DNA of 6,774 bases from Microcaldota archaeon (GCA_030040595.1 JASHTL010000089.1:1-6774), one strand, 5' to 3'; shown: positions 1 through 5,837, numbered from the stretch's first letter. A program made the numbers and translations. Notes: a model not told the origin generated them from the letters alone.

Positions 1-110
1 TCGCAAACGGCCCTCAGGTGCGCAACATGGAGGTATTTCCGGAAGGAAGCAGCGGCTTCCCGACTGCTCCTGCAAAATTCGACGACAGGTTCATCATAGG
101 AAGAGAATGA
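1..110 (+). CDS. 3' end of an unidentified protein-coding gene
   Basis: An open frame enters from the left edge, with its first full codon at 3-5, and gives 35 residues before TGA at 108-110. The tail reads as ordinary soluble protein and ends DDRFIIGRE. Codon choice (AGG, ATA, AAC, GAC; mostly G or C in third position) matches the other genes here. The other plus frames read as low-quality protein, and the best minus-strand ATG reading closes after 27 codons. I do not recognise the family. The gene converges on the ribonuclease gene, with 2 nt between the two stop codons and no T-rich terminator between them. Confidence 0.5.
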   Translation, partial: ANGPQVRNMEVFPEGSSGFPTAPAKFDDRFIIGRE

Positions 111-112
111 CT

Positions 113-1429
113 TCAGACTGAATGATCGCTTGCGAGCTGCGGCACAACTGCGTTGTACTTCCCTTTCAGCGCATCCTGGAATTCCTTCTGCTTTCCCGGT
201 TCGCCGTGCACTATGAATATGTTCTCCAGGCCGTGTATCCTTCCTATGAAGCTCATCAGCTGTCGCCTGTCAGCGTGCGCAGAGAGATGGAAGCGCTCAA
301 CTGCCATGTTCACCTTGACCTTCGTTCCCTCGAGGAATACCTCTTTCGCGCCCTCGAGAAGCTGCCTTCCCTTCGTCCCTCGTGCCTGGTATCCGACTAA
401 TATGAGCTTGTTCTCAGGCCTGCTTCCGCACTTTTCTATATATTTCACTATCGGCCCTCCAGTTATCATTCCGCTGGTTGTTACGACAATGCTGTCCTGG
501 TCGCCTTCCATTATCCTGCTCCTCTGCTGCCTCGTTGTAACGTTGTTGAAGTTGCTGCTCTTGAAAGGGTCGTCGTCGTTTAGCAGTATCCTTTTCTGCA
601 GCTCGTCCCTGCAGTATATTACATTGTGTCTGTGTATGCGCATGGCCTTGCCTATCATGCCGTCCATGTAGATCGGCACCTTAGGGAGCAGTCCTGATCT
701 CATGTAGTCGTCGAGAAGAAGAAGCGTTTCCTGCGCCCTGCCCACTGCGAAGGCCGGTATGATCACCTTACCGTTCTGCTTGAGCGTCTCGTTTATGCTG
801 GCAACCATCGCGTCAGCGACCTTCTTCTCTCCCTCGAACACGTCCGCATCTCCGGCGTAAGTCGACTCGGTTATCAGCGTGTCCGCGTTCAGATTATCGA
901 CGTACGCCGCTTCGAGCAGCCTTGTGCTCCTGAAATTGCAGTCTCCCGTGTACAGAACCTTCTCTTTGCCGTCGCTCACCTCTATCATCGCGCTGCCTAG
1001 TATGTGGCCCGCAGGCACAAGCCTGACCGTGAGGTCCTTTATCTTGAACTCCTTGTGGTACTCGACCAGCTTGTGCATCTTCATCATCCTTAGTATGCCC
1101 TCGCGCTTTATGTTCTCAGGGTTGGATATCCGCACGTAGTCGCTTATCAGCACGTTGGTGAGTTCGAACGTGGGCTTTATCGTGTAAGTGAAGCCCTTGT
1201 ATCCCGTGGTGTATATGTGCGGCAGGAATCCGGAGTGGTCGAGATGTGCGTGGCTGATGACTATTCCATCGACTGAAGGAAGCTCGCTGTCAGGAAGCAG
1301 GGGATACTCTACATGTTCGCCCAGCTTCACCCCCGCGTCAAGCAGTATTCTGGTATTGTTAGACTCGACCATGATGCAGCTCCTTCCCACCTCGCCGGCT
1401 GCACCGTAGAATGTAAACTTCAAAATCAA
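113..1429 (-). CDS. aCPSF2-like beta-CASP metallo-beta-lactamase ribonuclease
   Basis: A zinc-dependent RNA-processing nuclease of the archaeal CPSF family, expected in the cytoplasm in mRNA 3'-end processing or decay. At 438 residues it has the catalytic module only. It lacks the N-terminal KH domains of aCPSF1, which is about 640 residues, so aCPSF2 fits better. Visible motifs, numbered from the first TTG, are HAHLDH at 60-65 (motif 2), H142 in PAGHILGS (motif 3), D163 in YTGDC (motif 4), E188 in TEST (motif A), H385 in SAHAD (motif B) and H408 in VHGE (motif C). The set is complete, so the enzyme should be active. The SHAHLDHSG form points to the CPSF group rather than bacterial-type RNase J. 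It is the last gene of the minus cluster. The start is TTG at 1429, which overlaps the upstream TGA, or TTG at 1423, which has a better-placed GGTG. Endonuclease versus 5'-3' exonuclease activity cannot be read from sequence. Confidence 0.93.
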   Translation of the reverse strand: MILKFTFYGAAGEVGRSCIMVESNNTRILLDAGVKLGEHVEYPLLPDSELPSVDGIVISHAHLDHSGFLPHIYTTGYKGFTYTIKPTFELTNVLISDYVRISNPENIKREGILRMMKMHKLVEYHKEFKIKDLTVRLVPAGHILGSAMIEVSDGKEKVLYTGDCNFRSTRLLEAAYVDNLNADTLITESTYAGDADVFEGEKKVADAMVASINETLKQNGKVIIPAFAVGRAQETLLLLDDYMRSGLLPKVPIYMDGMIGKAMRIHRHNVIYCRDELQKRILLNDDDPFKSSNFNNVTTRQQRSRIMEGDQDSIVVTTSGMITGGPIVKYIEKCGSRPENKLILVGYQARGTKGRQLLEGAKEVFLEGTKVKVNMAVERFHLSAHADRRQLMSFIGRIHGLENIFIVHGEPGKQKEFQDALKGKYNAVVPQLASDHSV

Positions 1430-1434
1430 GCACC
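1421..1434 (-). promoter_or_regulatory. Start region of the ribonuclease gene: GGTG and two TTG codons
   Basis: There is no ATG near the beginning of the conserved domain. On the minus strand GGTG (1434-1431) is followed by TTG at 1429-1427 and a second in-frame TTG at 1423-1421. GGTG is part of the complement of the archaeal 16S rRNA tail. It lies 7 nt before the second TTG but only 1 nt before the first. The second start gives MKFTFYGAAGEVG, which begins directly at the first beta strand. I favour TTG 1423 (436 residues), although TTG 1429 fits the overlapping TTGA stop-start arrangement. Confidence 0.5.
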
Positions 1435-2103
1435 GTCGTTGTTCCCGCCGTGTTTCGAGTTAGTGTTGTCCTTTATTATCGCGATGTCGGCAAGGCTTAT
1501 CTCTGCAGGCCTCGGCTCAGACTGCCTCCTCTCCGGCCTCGGTCCAGTCCTCGGCCTGCGCATCTGTCCGGTTATCCTCCTCATATTCGAGTAGAGCTCG
1601 TCAAGCTTCTTGTCGACCTCACCTATCTTGGCCTCGATCTCGCCTATGGCCTTGGTCAAATCCTCAATATCCTTGTCTATGTACTGGAGCTTCCTCTTGA
1701 GCCTGTAGCTCTTGAGCGCCTCGTTGAGCTGCTTCTCTATCTCGCTCTTCTTCCTTATGAGATCCTTCTCCGCCTCAAGCGTGAACGCCTCAGTGGCTAT
1801 CCTGAACTCCATGCTCTCCTTCCTCCTTCTCAGGTAGCCTATCTCCTTGGTATTGTCCTTGGTCATGGCCGCGAGCTTTGACATTGCTGCCTTCTCGGCC
1901 AGCTTGTACGAGAGCCTGTGCCTGCTCCTCTTCACGCTGTCTATGAGGGGCGGTATCTTCTTCTTCTCCTCGTCTATGCTCTTCCTTATCTCATCCAGCT
2001 TCGCTGCCTGCGGATCCTTTGGAGCATGCGCCTCTGCCTGCGCTGGCGTTCCTGCCACAGCGCTTTCATTCTTTCCTCTCTCTTCTGTCAGTACATCGCC
2101 CAC
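1426..2103 (-). CDS. Archaeal coiled-coil protein with basic Arg/Pro-rich tail
   Basis: 225 residues from a GTG start. Residues 1-33 are polar and probably disordered. Residues about 34-176 are almost all charged helix with heptad-like spacing, so a long coiled coil is expected. Residues 175-200 are rich in Arg and Pro and carry repeated RP/PRP units, mirrored in repeated GGCCTCGG DNA at 1509-1516 and 1535-1542. A short hydrophobic stretch, ISLADIAIIKDN, follows near 202-213. The central part (EFRIATEAFTLEAEKDLI) recalls the uncharacterised archaeal coiled-coil family COG1340. That similarity is from memory and needs a profile search. The GTG start lies inside the glycosyltransferase gene (16-nt overlap), and the stop touches the ribonuclease start, so translation is probably coupled on both sides. 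No catalytic motif is visible. A scaffold or RNA-binding role is inferred from the basic tail and neighbours. Confidence 0.82.
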   Translation of the reverse strand: MGDVLTEERGKNESAVAGTPAQAEAHAPKDPQAAKLDEIRKSIDEEKKKIPPLIDSVKRSRHRLSYKLAEKAAMSKLAAMTKDNTKEIGYLRRRKESMEFRIATEAFTLEAEKDLIRKKSEIEKQLNEALKSYRLKRKLQYIDKDIEDLTKAIGEIEAKIGEVDKKLDELYSNMRRITGQMRRPRTGPRPERRQSEPRPAEISLADIAIIKDNTNSKHGGNNDGA

Positions 2104-3254
2104 TTTGATAAAACAAAATTATAGGTCTCAAGCAACTTGTCGGTCGTCTTCTCTATCGAGAATTCCCTTGCAGTGTTGATGGCATTTCTTCTATATGCCT
2201 CAGGGTTATTTAAAACCTTCTCTAATCTATCGGCGCAGCCTGCATGGTCTCCCGGCGAGAATCTCTCGCCGTTCCTGCCGTTCTTTATCAGCTCCTTGAG
2301 AGCCAGATAGTCCGCGCCCACCACCGGCTTGCCTGTGGCCATGGCCTCCAGGCAGACTATGCCCTGCGTCTCGAACGTCGAGGGCATGCAGAACGCGTCC
2401 GAGGCCGCGTAGACCTTTGGCAGGTCCTCGTCCTTCACGAACCCGAGGAAGCTCACCCGGTCCTGCACGCCGAGCCTCTCTGCCATTGATTTGTAGAGGC
2501 TCTCCGCAGGTCCCCTGCCTCCGAAAACGAATCTTATGTTCTTGTCCTTCTTTGCAAGCATCTTGCACGCCTTTAGCATCACGTCCAGCCGCTTCTCCCT
2601 GCTTATCCTGCCGAGGTAGAGCACGACCTTGTCATTCTTCCTTGCGCCCATCCTCTTTCTCATACTGGCTCCCTGAACCTTCTCGCTGAACCGCTTCACG
2701 TCGACGCTGTTTGGCACCACAGCCGTGTTGTTTATGCCGTGCTTTGCCAGGTACCTGCGTATCGACTCCGAGGGCGCTATCGTCATGTTGCTCTTTATGT
2801 AGAAGAACTTGGTGTACATCCAGACGTATTTCTTCGTGAAGTCCTTGAGCCCCTTGTTCCTGGGGTAGTACTGGTCTATGACGCTCTTGTTGTTGACCAT
2901 CGTGTGGAAGGTGCTCACTATCGGGTACTTGCCGAACCTCGCTGCCATGAGGCCGGCGAAGCCCATGACGAACGGGGTCTGGGCGTGTATTATGTCTATA
3001 CGGCGCTCCTTGAGCTTCGATGCCGACGTGAATGGGAAAAGCGCAACGCTGTACTGCGGATAGGGCTTGAACGCCATGCTTGGGTATACTGTTACCCCTC
3101 TCATGCGCCTCTGCCCGGGCTTGCCGCTGGTGAAGACATATACGTTATGACCTCTCCTCTCCAGTTCAGCCTTGAAATTGAGCATTGAGGTTACGACGCC
3201 GTCGACAGCAGGCAAGTATGAATCGGTGTAAAAGGCGATATTCAGTCTTTCCAT
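2088..3254 (-). CDS. GT4-family glycosyltransferase (GT-B fold)
   Basis: Transfers a sugar from a nucleotide-sugar donor, probably at the inner face of the membrane onto a lipid or glycan. The 388 residues are the usual length. The N-terminal acceptor domain starts with NIAFYTDSYLPAVDGVVTS (5-23, glycine-rich loop) and has IIHAQTP (88-94) and STFHTM (114-119). The C-terminal donor domain starts near VLYLGRISREKRLD (211-224), where R217 and K221 should hold the donor phosphates. It continues with FGGRGP (244-249) and the retaining-enzyme E-x7-E pair E295/E303 in FETQGIVCLEAMA. The overall look is like PimB and diacylglycerol glucosyltransferases. Donor and acceptor cannot be assigned. The ATG at 3254 follows rpl15 by 17 nt without a clear Shine-Dalgarno sequence. 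The last part (minus strand near 2220-2104) uses unusually AT-rich codons (TTA, AAT, TAT, TTT), possibly because it carries promoter sequence for the next genes. Confidence 0.93.
   Translation of the reverse strand: MERLNIAFYTDSYLPAVDGVVTSMLNFKAELERRGHNVYVFTSGKPGQRRMRGVTVYPSMAFKPYPQYSVALFPFTSASKLKERRIDIIHAQTPFVMGFAGLMAARFGKYPIVSTFHTMVNNKSVIDQYYPRNKGLKDFTKKYVWMYTKFFYIKSNMTIAPSESIRRYLAKHGINNTAVVPNSVDVKRFSEKVQGASMRKRMGARKNDKVVLYLGRISREKRLDVMLKACKMLAKKDKNIRFVFGGRGPAESLYKSMAERLGVQDRVSFLGFVKDEDLPKVYAASDAFCMPSTFETQGIVCLEAMATGKPVVGADYLALKELIKNGRNGERFSPGDHAGCADRLEKVLNNPEAYRRNAINTAREFSIEKTTDKLLETYNFVLSKWAMY
2207..2214 (-). promoter_or_regulatory. Possible internal TATA box inside the glycosyltransferase gene
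   Basis: The minus strand reads TTTAAATA at 2214-2207, inside the palindrome-like GGTTTTAAATAACC (2217-2204). The same 8-mer precedes the methyltransferase gene at 4219. It sits in coding sequence and uses a TTA and an AAT codon, which are uncommon in this gene. Transcription would start near 2184, about 80 nt before the GTG of the coiled-coil gene. This would let the coiled-coil and ribonuclease genes be made without the ribosomal proteins. Confidence 0.3.
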
Positions 3255-3271
3255 AAAATGACTTTCTGTAG

Positions 3272-3670
3272 TTACTCCAACCTTACGGCTTCCCCTCCTG
3301 CCTGCTTTATCTTCTCCTCTGCCTTGGCTGAGAAGCTGGTTGCCTTTATCACTGCAGGCTTGCTGAGCATGCCGTTCGAGAGGACCTTGTAGCCGCGCAG
3401 GTCCAGCGTAGGCTTCTCTTCCTTCATCGCCTGGGCCATCGATGAAATCCTCTCAAGGCTTATCTCGCTGAGCGGAACCCTTCGAGGAGGCTTGAACCCC
3501 GGGGTGTGGATCCTCTCCTTGTCATACTTGACAGTATAAGTCCACTTGCTCTTCCTGCCACCCCTGCCGACGCCTCCCCTCACGCCGCTGCCTCTCCTGT
3601 TCTTCTTGTTCCCCCAGCCCCATGTCCTTGAGCCGAGGTACTTCCTGTTCTTCCTTACGCGCATTACCAT
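3272..3670 (-). CDS. rpl15: Large-subunit ribosomal protein uL15 (archaeal L15)
   Basis: Binds 23S rRNA in the large ribosomal subunit. It has 132 residues, slightly short against the roughly 145-150 usual in archaea. The basic, glycine-rich N-terminal arm is typical: RKNRKYLGSRTWGWGNKKNRRGSG (6-29) then VRGGVGRGGRKSK (30-42). The globular C-terminal part holds LDLRGYKVLSNGML (89-102) and ends in the amphipathic segment AEEKIKQAGGEAVRLE (117-132). The frame stays open for 90 codons upstream through rpl30, but the family begins at this arm, so ATG 3670 is preferred; ATG 3664 (MRVRK) is also possible. It lies 8 nt after the rpl30 stop. In most archaea secY follows uL15. Here a glycosyltransferase gene follows. 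Confidence 0.95.
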   Translation of the reverse strand: MVMRVRKNRKYLGSRTWGWGNKKNRRGSGVRGGVGRGGRKSKWTYTVKYDKERIHTPGFKPPRRVPLSEISLERISSMAQAMKEEKPTLDLRGYKVLSNGMLSKPAVIKATSFSAKAEEKIKQAGGEAVRLE

Positions 3671-3678
3671 AAAACCAT

Positions 3679-4104
3679 CTATGACATTCTTGCTATCAGC
3701 TTGTTTATCTCGCTTCCGCGGTATCCTAGCGCGCCTTTCCTGCCGAACGAGACCTTTGTGCCTTCGTAGCCGTGCGTCGGAGGATGGAGCCTTATAGGCA
3801 TCGCAACTACCTCTCTGGCAGCTTTCTTGCCGTTCGTTATTGCCGCAAGGTCCTCCTTGCTCGCCTTCAGCCCCTTCTTCTGAAGCACCTTCTCGATAAG
3901 CGCGCCGTCCACTTCGCCGTATGTGACGAAGTCGTTGCACTTCTTGATCATTCCAAGGTTTGTCTTTGTCGCTGATAGGAGAACCATGTTGTTCGGGCTC
4001 TTGAGATTCATCCTGCTCAGGGTCTCATTGATGTCCCTTCTCACGCCTATCCTTCCGCGGACACGTATAACTGCGAGTAATTTGTTTCCCGGTTCAGCAG
4101 CCAT
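3679..4104 (-). CDS. rpl30: Large-subunit ribosomal protein uL30 (archaeal L30)
   Basis: A large-subunit ribosomal protein that binds 23S rRNA. At 141 residues it has the archaeal/eukaryotic (L7-like) length, against about 60 in bacteria. Family marks are LAVIRVRGRIGVRRDINETLSRM (10-32), NLGMIKKCNDFVTYGEVD (49-66), the C-terminal PIRLHPPTHGYEGTK (103-117) and FGRKGALGYRGSEINKLIARM (120-140). It is the first gene of the minus cluster. The ATG at 4104 gives a short N-terminal lead before the first beta strand. AAAGGT lies about 8 nt upstream as a weak Shine-Dalgarno sequence, and TTTT directly precedes the ATG. The upstream gene is divergent and is not uS5, so the usual spc neighbour is missing. 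Confidence 0.95.
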   Translation of the reverse strand: MAAEPGNKLLAVIRVRGRIGVRRDINETLSRMNLKSPNNMVLLSATKTNLGMIKKCNDFVTYGEVDGALIEKVLQKKGLKASKEDLAAITNGKKAAREVVAMPIRLHPPTHGYEGTKVSFGRKGALGYRGSEINKLIARMS

Positions 4105-4119
4105 AAAATACGACCTTTT

Positions 4120-4131
4120 CAGAGATCTCTG
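4120..4131. repeat. 12-nt perfect palindrome in the rpl30 leader
   Basis: CAGAGATCTCTG is fully self-complementary and ends 15 nt before the rpl30 ATG, within the predicted transcribed leader. As RNA it could form only a short 4-bp stem with a GATC loop, so a DNA or protein-dimer site is as likely. It could be chance. Confidence 0.3.
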
Positions 4132-4181
4132 TAGCTGTAAATAGCCTTGCCTTGTTTCAGATATACTATTCAGCTATAAGG

Positions 4182-4189
4182 TATATAAG
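4182..4189 (-). promoter_or_regulatory. rpl30: Candidate TATA box for rpl30 and the minus cluster
   Basis: The minus strand reads CTTATATA at 4189-4182, a close match to the archaeal TATA consensus. A start about 26 nt downstream, near 4159, gives a leader of about 55 nt before the ATG at 4104. A weaker alternative, TAGTATATC (4169-4161), would give a shorter leader. The palindrome at 4190-4204 abuts the upstream edge, where TFB would contact the BRE. Confidence 0.5.
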
Positions 4190-4204
4190 TGTATCATTGA
4201 TACA
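4190..4204. promoter_or_regulatory. 15-nt perfect palindrome, candidate operator between divergent promoters
   Basis: TGTATCA-T-TGATACA has perfect 7-nt arms around a single central T. It touches the upstream edge of the rpl30 TATA box and lies 14 nt before the methyltransferase TATA box. A dimeric regulator bound here could affect both promoters. The regulator is unknown, and no transcription-factor gene is in the window. Confidence 0.45.
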
Positions 4205-4218
4205 AAACGGAGCGCATC

Positions 4219-4226
4219 TTTAAATA
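4219..4226 (+). promoter_or_regulatory. Candidate TATA box for the methyltransferase gene
   Basis: TTTAAATA lies at 4219-4226 and is bracketed by GCGC at 4212-4215 and 4227-4230. Its centre is about 36 nt before the ATG at 4259. A start about 26 nt downstream, near 4249, would give a leader of roughly 10 nt, too short for a normal Shine-Dalgarno sequence. This geometry is one reason to prefer ATG 4259 over the TTG at 4253. Confidence 0.5.
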
Positions 4227-4258
4227 GCGCCAATCTAATGTAATAGCCCTGTTTGCTG

Positions 4259-4897
4259 ATGGCTATGGAAGGACGAATTTCAAGACCTCCAGTTCAACCC
4301 GGAGCTGTTTCCACAGAGGCTTCCCGGTCAAGGGGTTTCTGGGAGGCCGTATGGAGAGGCGAAATCGGCGGAGATCCCCACAGCAGCTATGCCCTATCCC
4401 TGATAGACCTGAAGCGCATAGACGGAACAAGGAAAATACTCGATGTGGGATGCGGTAAACTGAGCAATTTTGCATCGTTTTGCGTAGGAGGCAACTATGT
4501 AGGCATCGATGTATCAAGAGCTGCGATAGAAGGGGCAAAGGACAATTTTCCAGGGCATCGCTTCGTTATTGCTGACGCTGTGAGACTTCCCTTCAGGGAC
4601 AATTCATTTGATACTGTAATATGCATGGACACGCTGCCGATCCTTGGCAATGACGCACGCCCGGCGCTCAAGGAGCTTGTGCGGGTATCTGGAGACTTTA
4701 TCGCATTTTCCATAGCCGTCACTCCAGACGGATTTGATGGCGGAGTGATGATATCGCAAGACGGGCTTAGAACGGTGACCTTTTCGAGGCCGGTTCTGAA
4801 TGATATGTTTAAAGAGTCGGGAATCCGGATTGACAAGGAAGATCAGGATCTCGGCAGGCTTTACATAGAGGCCTCAAAAATCACGCGCAAGACTTAG
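4259..4897 (+). CDS. Class I SAM-dependent methyltransferase, substrate unknown
   Basis: Transfers a methyl group from S-adenosylmethionine. It has 212 residues from ATG 4259. TTG 4253, CTG 4256 and ATG 4265 are in-frame alternatives. A polar segment (1-27) precedes the Rossmann domain. Motif I is KILDVGCGK (59-67), where a lysine replaces the usual third glycine. The acidic residue at the end of strand 2 is D84 in YVGIDVS (80-86). D106 in FVIADAVRLPF (102-112) probably contacts the adenine, and FDTVICMDTL (117-126) is motif IV. This is the UbiE/methyltransferase-11 style. No substrate-binding motif such as NPPY is visible, so nucleic-acid adenine is unlikely and a small molecule or lipid is possible. 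It is divergent from rpl30. The stop at 4897 is followed by a 116-nt gap, so it is probably monocistronic. Its codons look more mixed than those of its neighbours. Confidence 0.88.
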   Translation: MAMEGRISRPPVQPGAVSTEASRSRGFWEAVWRGEIGGDPHSSYALSLIDLKRIDGTRKILDVGCGKLSNFASFCVGGNYVGIDVSRAAIEGAKDNFPGHRFVIADAVRLPFRDNSFDTVICMDTLPILGNDARPALKELVRVSGDFIAFSIAVTPDGFDGGVMISQDGLRTVTFSRPVLNDMFKESGIRIDKEDQDLGRLYIEASKITRKT

Positions 4898-5008
4898 CCT
4901 TACTCCCGAGATCACAAACAAGCCACTTTACTACCGTCTCCCTAATCTTCATGTATCTCTCTTGTTCGAAACGCATGTTGGGGAATGGAGGCTAATGTTC
5001 TCACAACC

Positions 5009-5015
5009 TTTAAAT
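5009..5015 (+). promoter_or_regulatory. Candidate TATA box for the surface protein-pheS unit
   Basis: TTTAAAT at 5009-5015 is followed by TGCTTATATTC. Its centre is 38 nt before the ATG at 5050, nearly the spacing seen at the methyltransferase gene. Transcription would start near 5038 with a leader of about 12 nt. This argues against ATG 5014, which overlaps the box and would lie upstream of the transcript start. The rest of the 4898-5013 gap shows no terminator hairpin or T tract. Confidence 0.45.
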
Positions 5016-5049
5016 GCTTATATTCAGCAGAGTAAAGGATAGAGATATC

Positions 5050-5829
5050 ATGCGACTTGGAAGAGGCTACGCACTCATATTTGCACTAATAGCCATGCTT
5101 CCGCTCACACTTGCATCCGCATACTACAACATAACTGCCATCAATACCACTCTTATACTAAACGCAAGCACCGGAGGAAGGATAACCGAGACGTACAGCC
5201 TCTTCATAAGCAACTCCTCGATAAGCCAGTACGAGGCGAGCAGGGGAGCGTACAACTACAGCATAAGCGACTGGCAGAGTATCCTTAACACGCCTTTGCT
5301 CTCTGAGCACATACTGAACACGAGGACCGGCGCATCCAACGTGACTTTCCTCCCGAGCGCCCTAATACTGACCTCGCAGGGAGGCGCGGCAGACCTGATC
5401 ATTAGCTATTACGTCTACAACGTGACCACTGTCAACGAGATAGCACCCAGGCAGTTCCTATACACGTTCAACGATTCGGTGCTCAACTTCGCGCACACGG
5501 CAAGCGGCCAGGAGCTCGGCCCGTCGCAGCGGTTCAACATACTCATACCAAAAGGATCTAGGCTTGTCTCGATATACCCACTCCCGGACCTGCCCCCCGC
5601 ATCTGCGACCGGAAGCTATACTAACGTGACTCTCTTCTCATGGTACTCACAGGAACCGCTCAACAGCTTCAGCTTCTCATACATAACGGAGCAGTCGCCG
5701 CAGCAGGAGGTGCTCTCATACTTCAACGGCATATACAAGAACGACAGGCAGCTGATTTATCTTCTTGGCGTGGTGATCCTGGGAGTCTTCATCGCCTACG
5801 TCTACCTTAAGTTCGTTGTGCCTGAATGA
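5050..5829 (+). CDS. Secreted, C-terminally membrane-anchored protein with many N-glycosylation sites
   Basis: 259 residues from ATG 5050. An in-frame ATG at 5014 would add 12 charged residues before the signal. The N-terminus has a short basic start (MRLGRG), a hydrophobic core (7-21) and an ASA cleavage-like site at 22-24. The ectodomain (about 25-232) looks beta-rich, with low charge. It carries nine N-X-S/T sequons, at N27, N32, N38, N55, N69, N97, N124, N141 and N192. One transmembrane helix (about 234-256) leaves only a few residues inside. There are no catalytic motifs or cysteines. The layout recalls haloarchaeal secreted beta-sandwich membrane proteins such as DUF7345, but only loosely. 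It is probably an exterior, glycosylated surface protein. pheS begins 8 nt after its stop, so the two are probably cotranscribed. Confidence 0.85.
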   Translation: MRLGRGYALIFALIAMLPLTLASAYYNITAINTTLILNASTGGRITETYSLFISNSSISQYEASRGAYNYSISDWQSILNTPLLSEHILNTRTGASNVTFLPSALILTSQGGAADLIISYYVYNVTTVNEIAPRQFLYTFNDSVLNFAHTASGQELGPSQRFNILIPKGSRLVSIYPLPDLPPASATGSYTNVTLFSWYSQEPLNSFSFSYITEQSPQQEVLSYFNGIYKNDRQLIYLLGVVILGVFIAYVYLKFVVPE

Positions 5830-5833
5830 GGTG
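5828..5833 (+). promoter_or_regulatory. pheS: Strong Shine-Dalgarno sequence for pheS
   Basis: GAGGTG at 5828-5833 is a six-base match to the complement of the archaeal 16S rRNA tail. It lies 4 nt before the ATG at 5838. It overlaps the TGA of the preceding gene, which fits translational coupling and fixes the pheS start. Confidence 0.75.
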
Positions 5834-5837
5834 TGGC

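Noticed and set aside
98..125. Transcription terminator between the convergent genes
   Set aside because: No T tract or stable hairpin is visible on either strand in the 2-nt gap or its flanks.
153..671. Plus-strand open frame of 172 codons opposite the ribonuclease gene
   Set aside because: Antisense shadow of a gene with a complete set of catalytic motifs. Its Ser/Leu/Pro-rich product resembles no protein family.
2739..3188. Plus-strand open frame of 149 codons opposite the glycosyltransferase gene
   Set aside because: Antisense of a well-supported gene, with no recognisable domain.
3671..3940. 90-codon upstream extension of the uL15 frame
   Set aside because: It lies entirely inside rpl30 in another frame, has a low-complexity basic composition, and the uL15 family begins at the arm encoded from 3670.
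4212..4230. GCGC repeats bracketing the methyltransferase TATA box as an operator
   Set aside because: Only 4-nt arms with unpaired interior. This is expected often by chance.
4960..4980. TTCGAA with flanks resembling a tRNA T-loop
   Set aside because: The flanking bases do not pair as a T stem on either strand, and no acceptor or anticodon arms fit in the gap.
5014..5049. Earlier in-frame ATG for the surface protein
   Set aside because: It overlaps the candidate TATA box and would put charged residues ahead of a good signal peptide.
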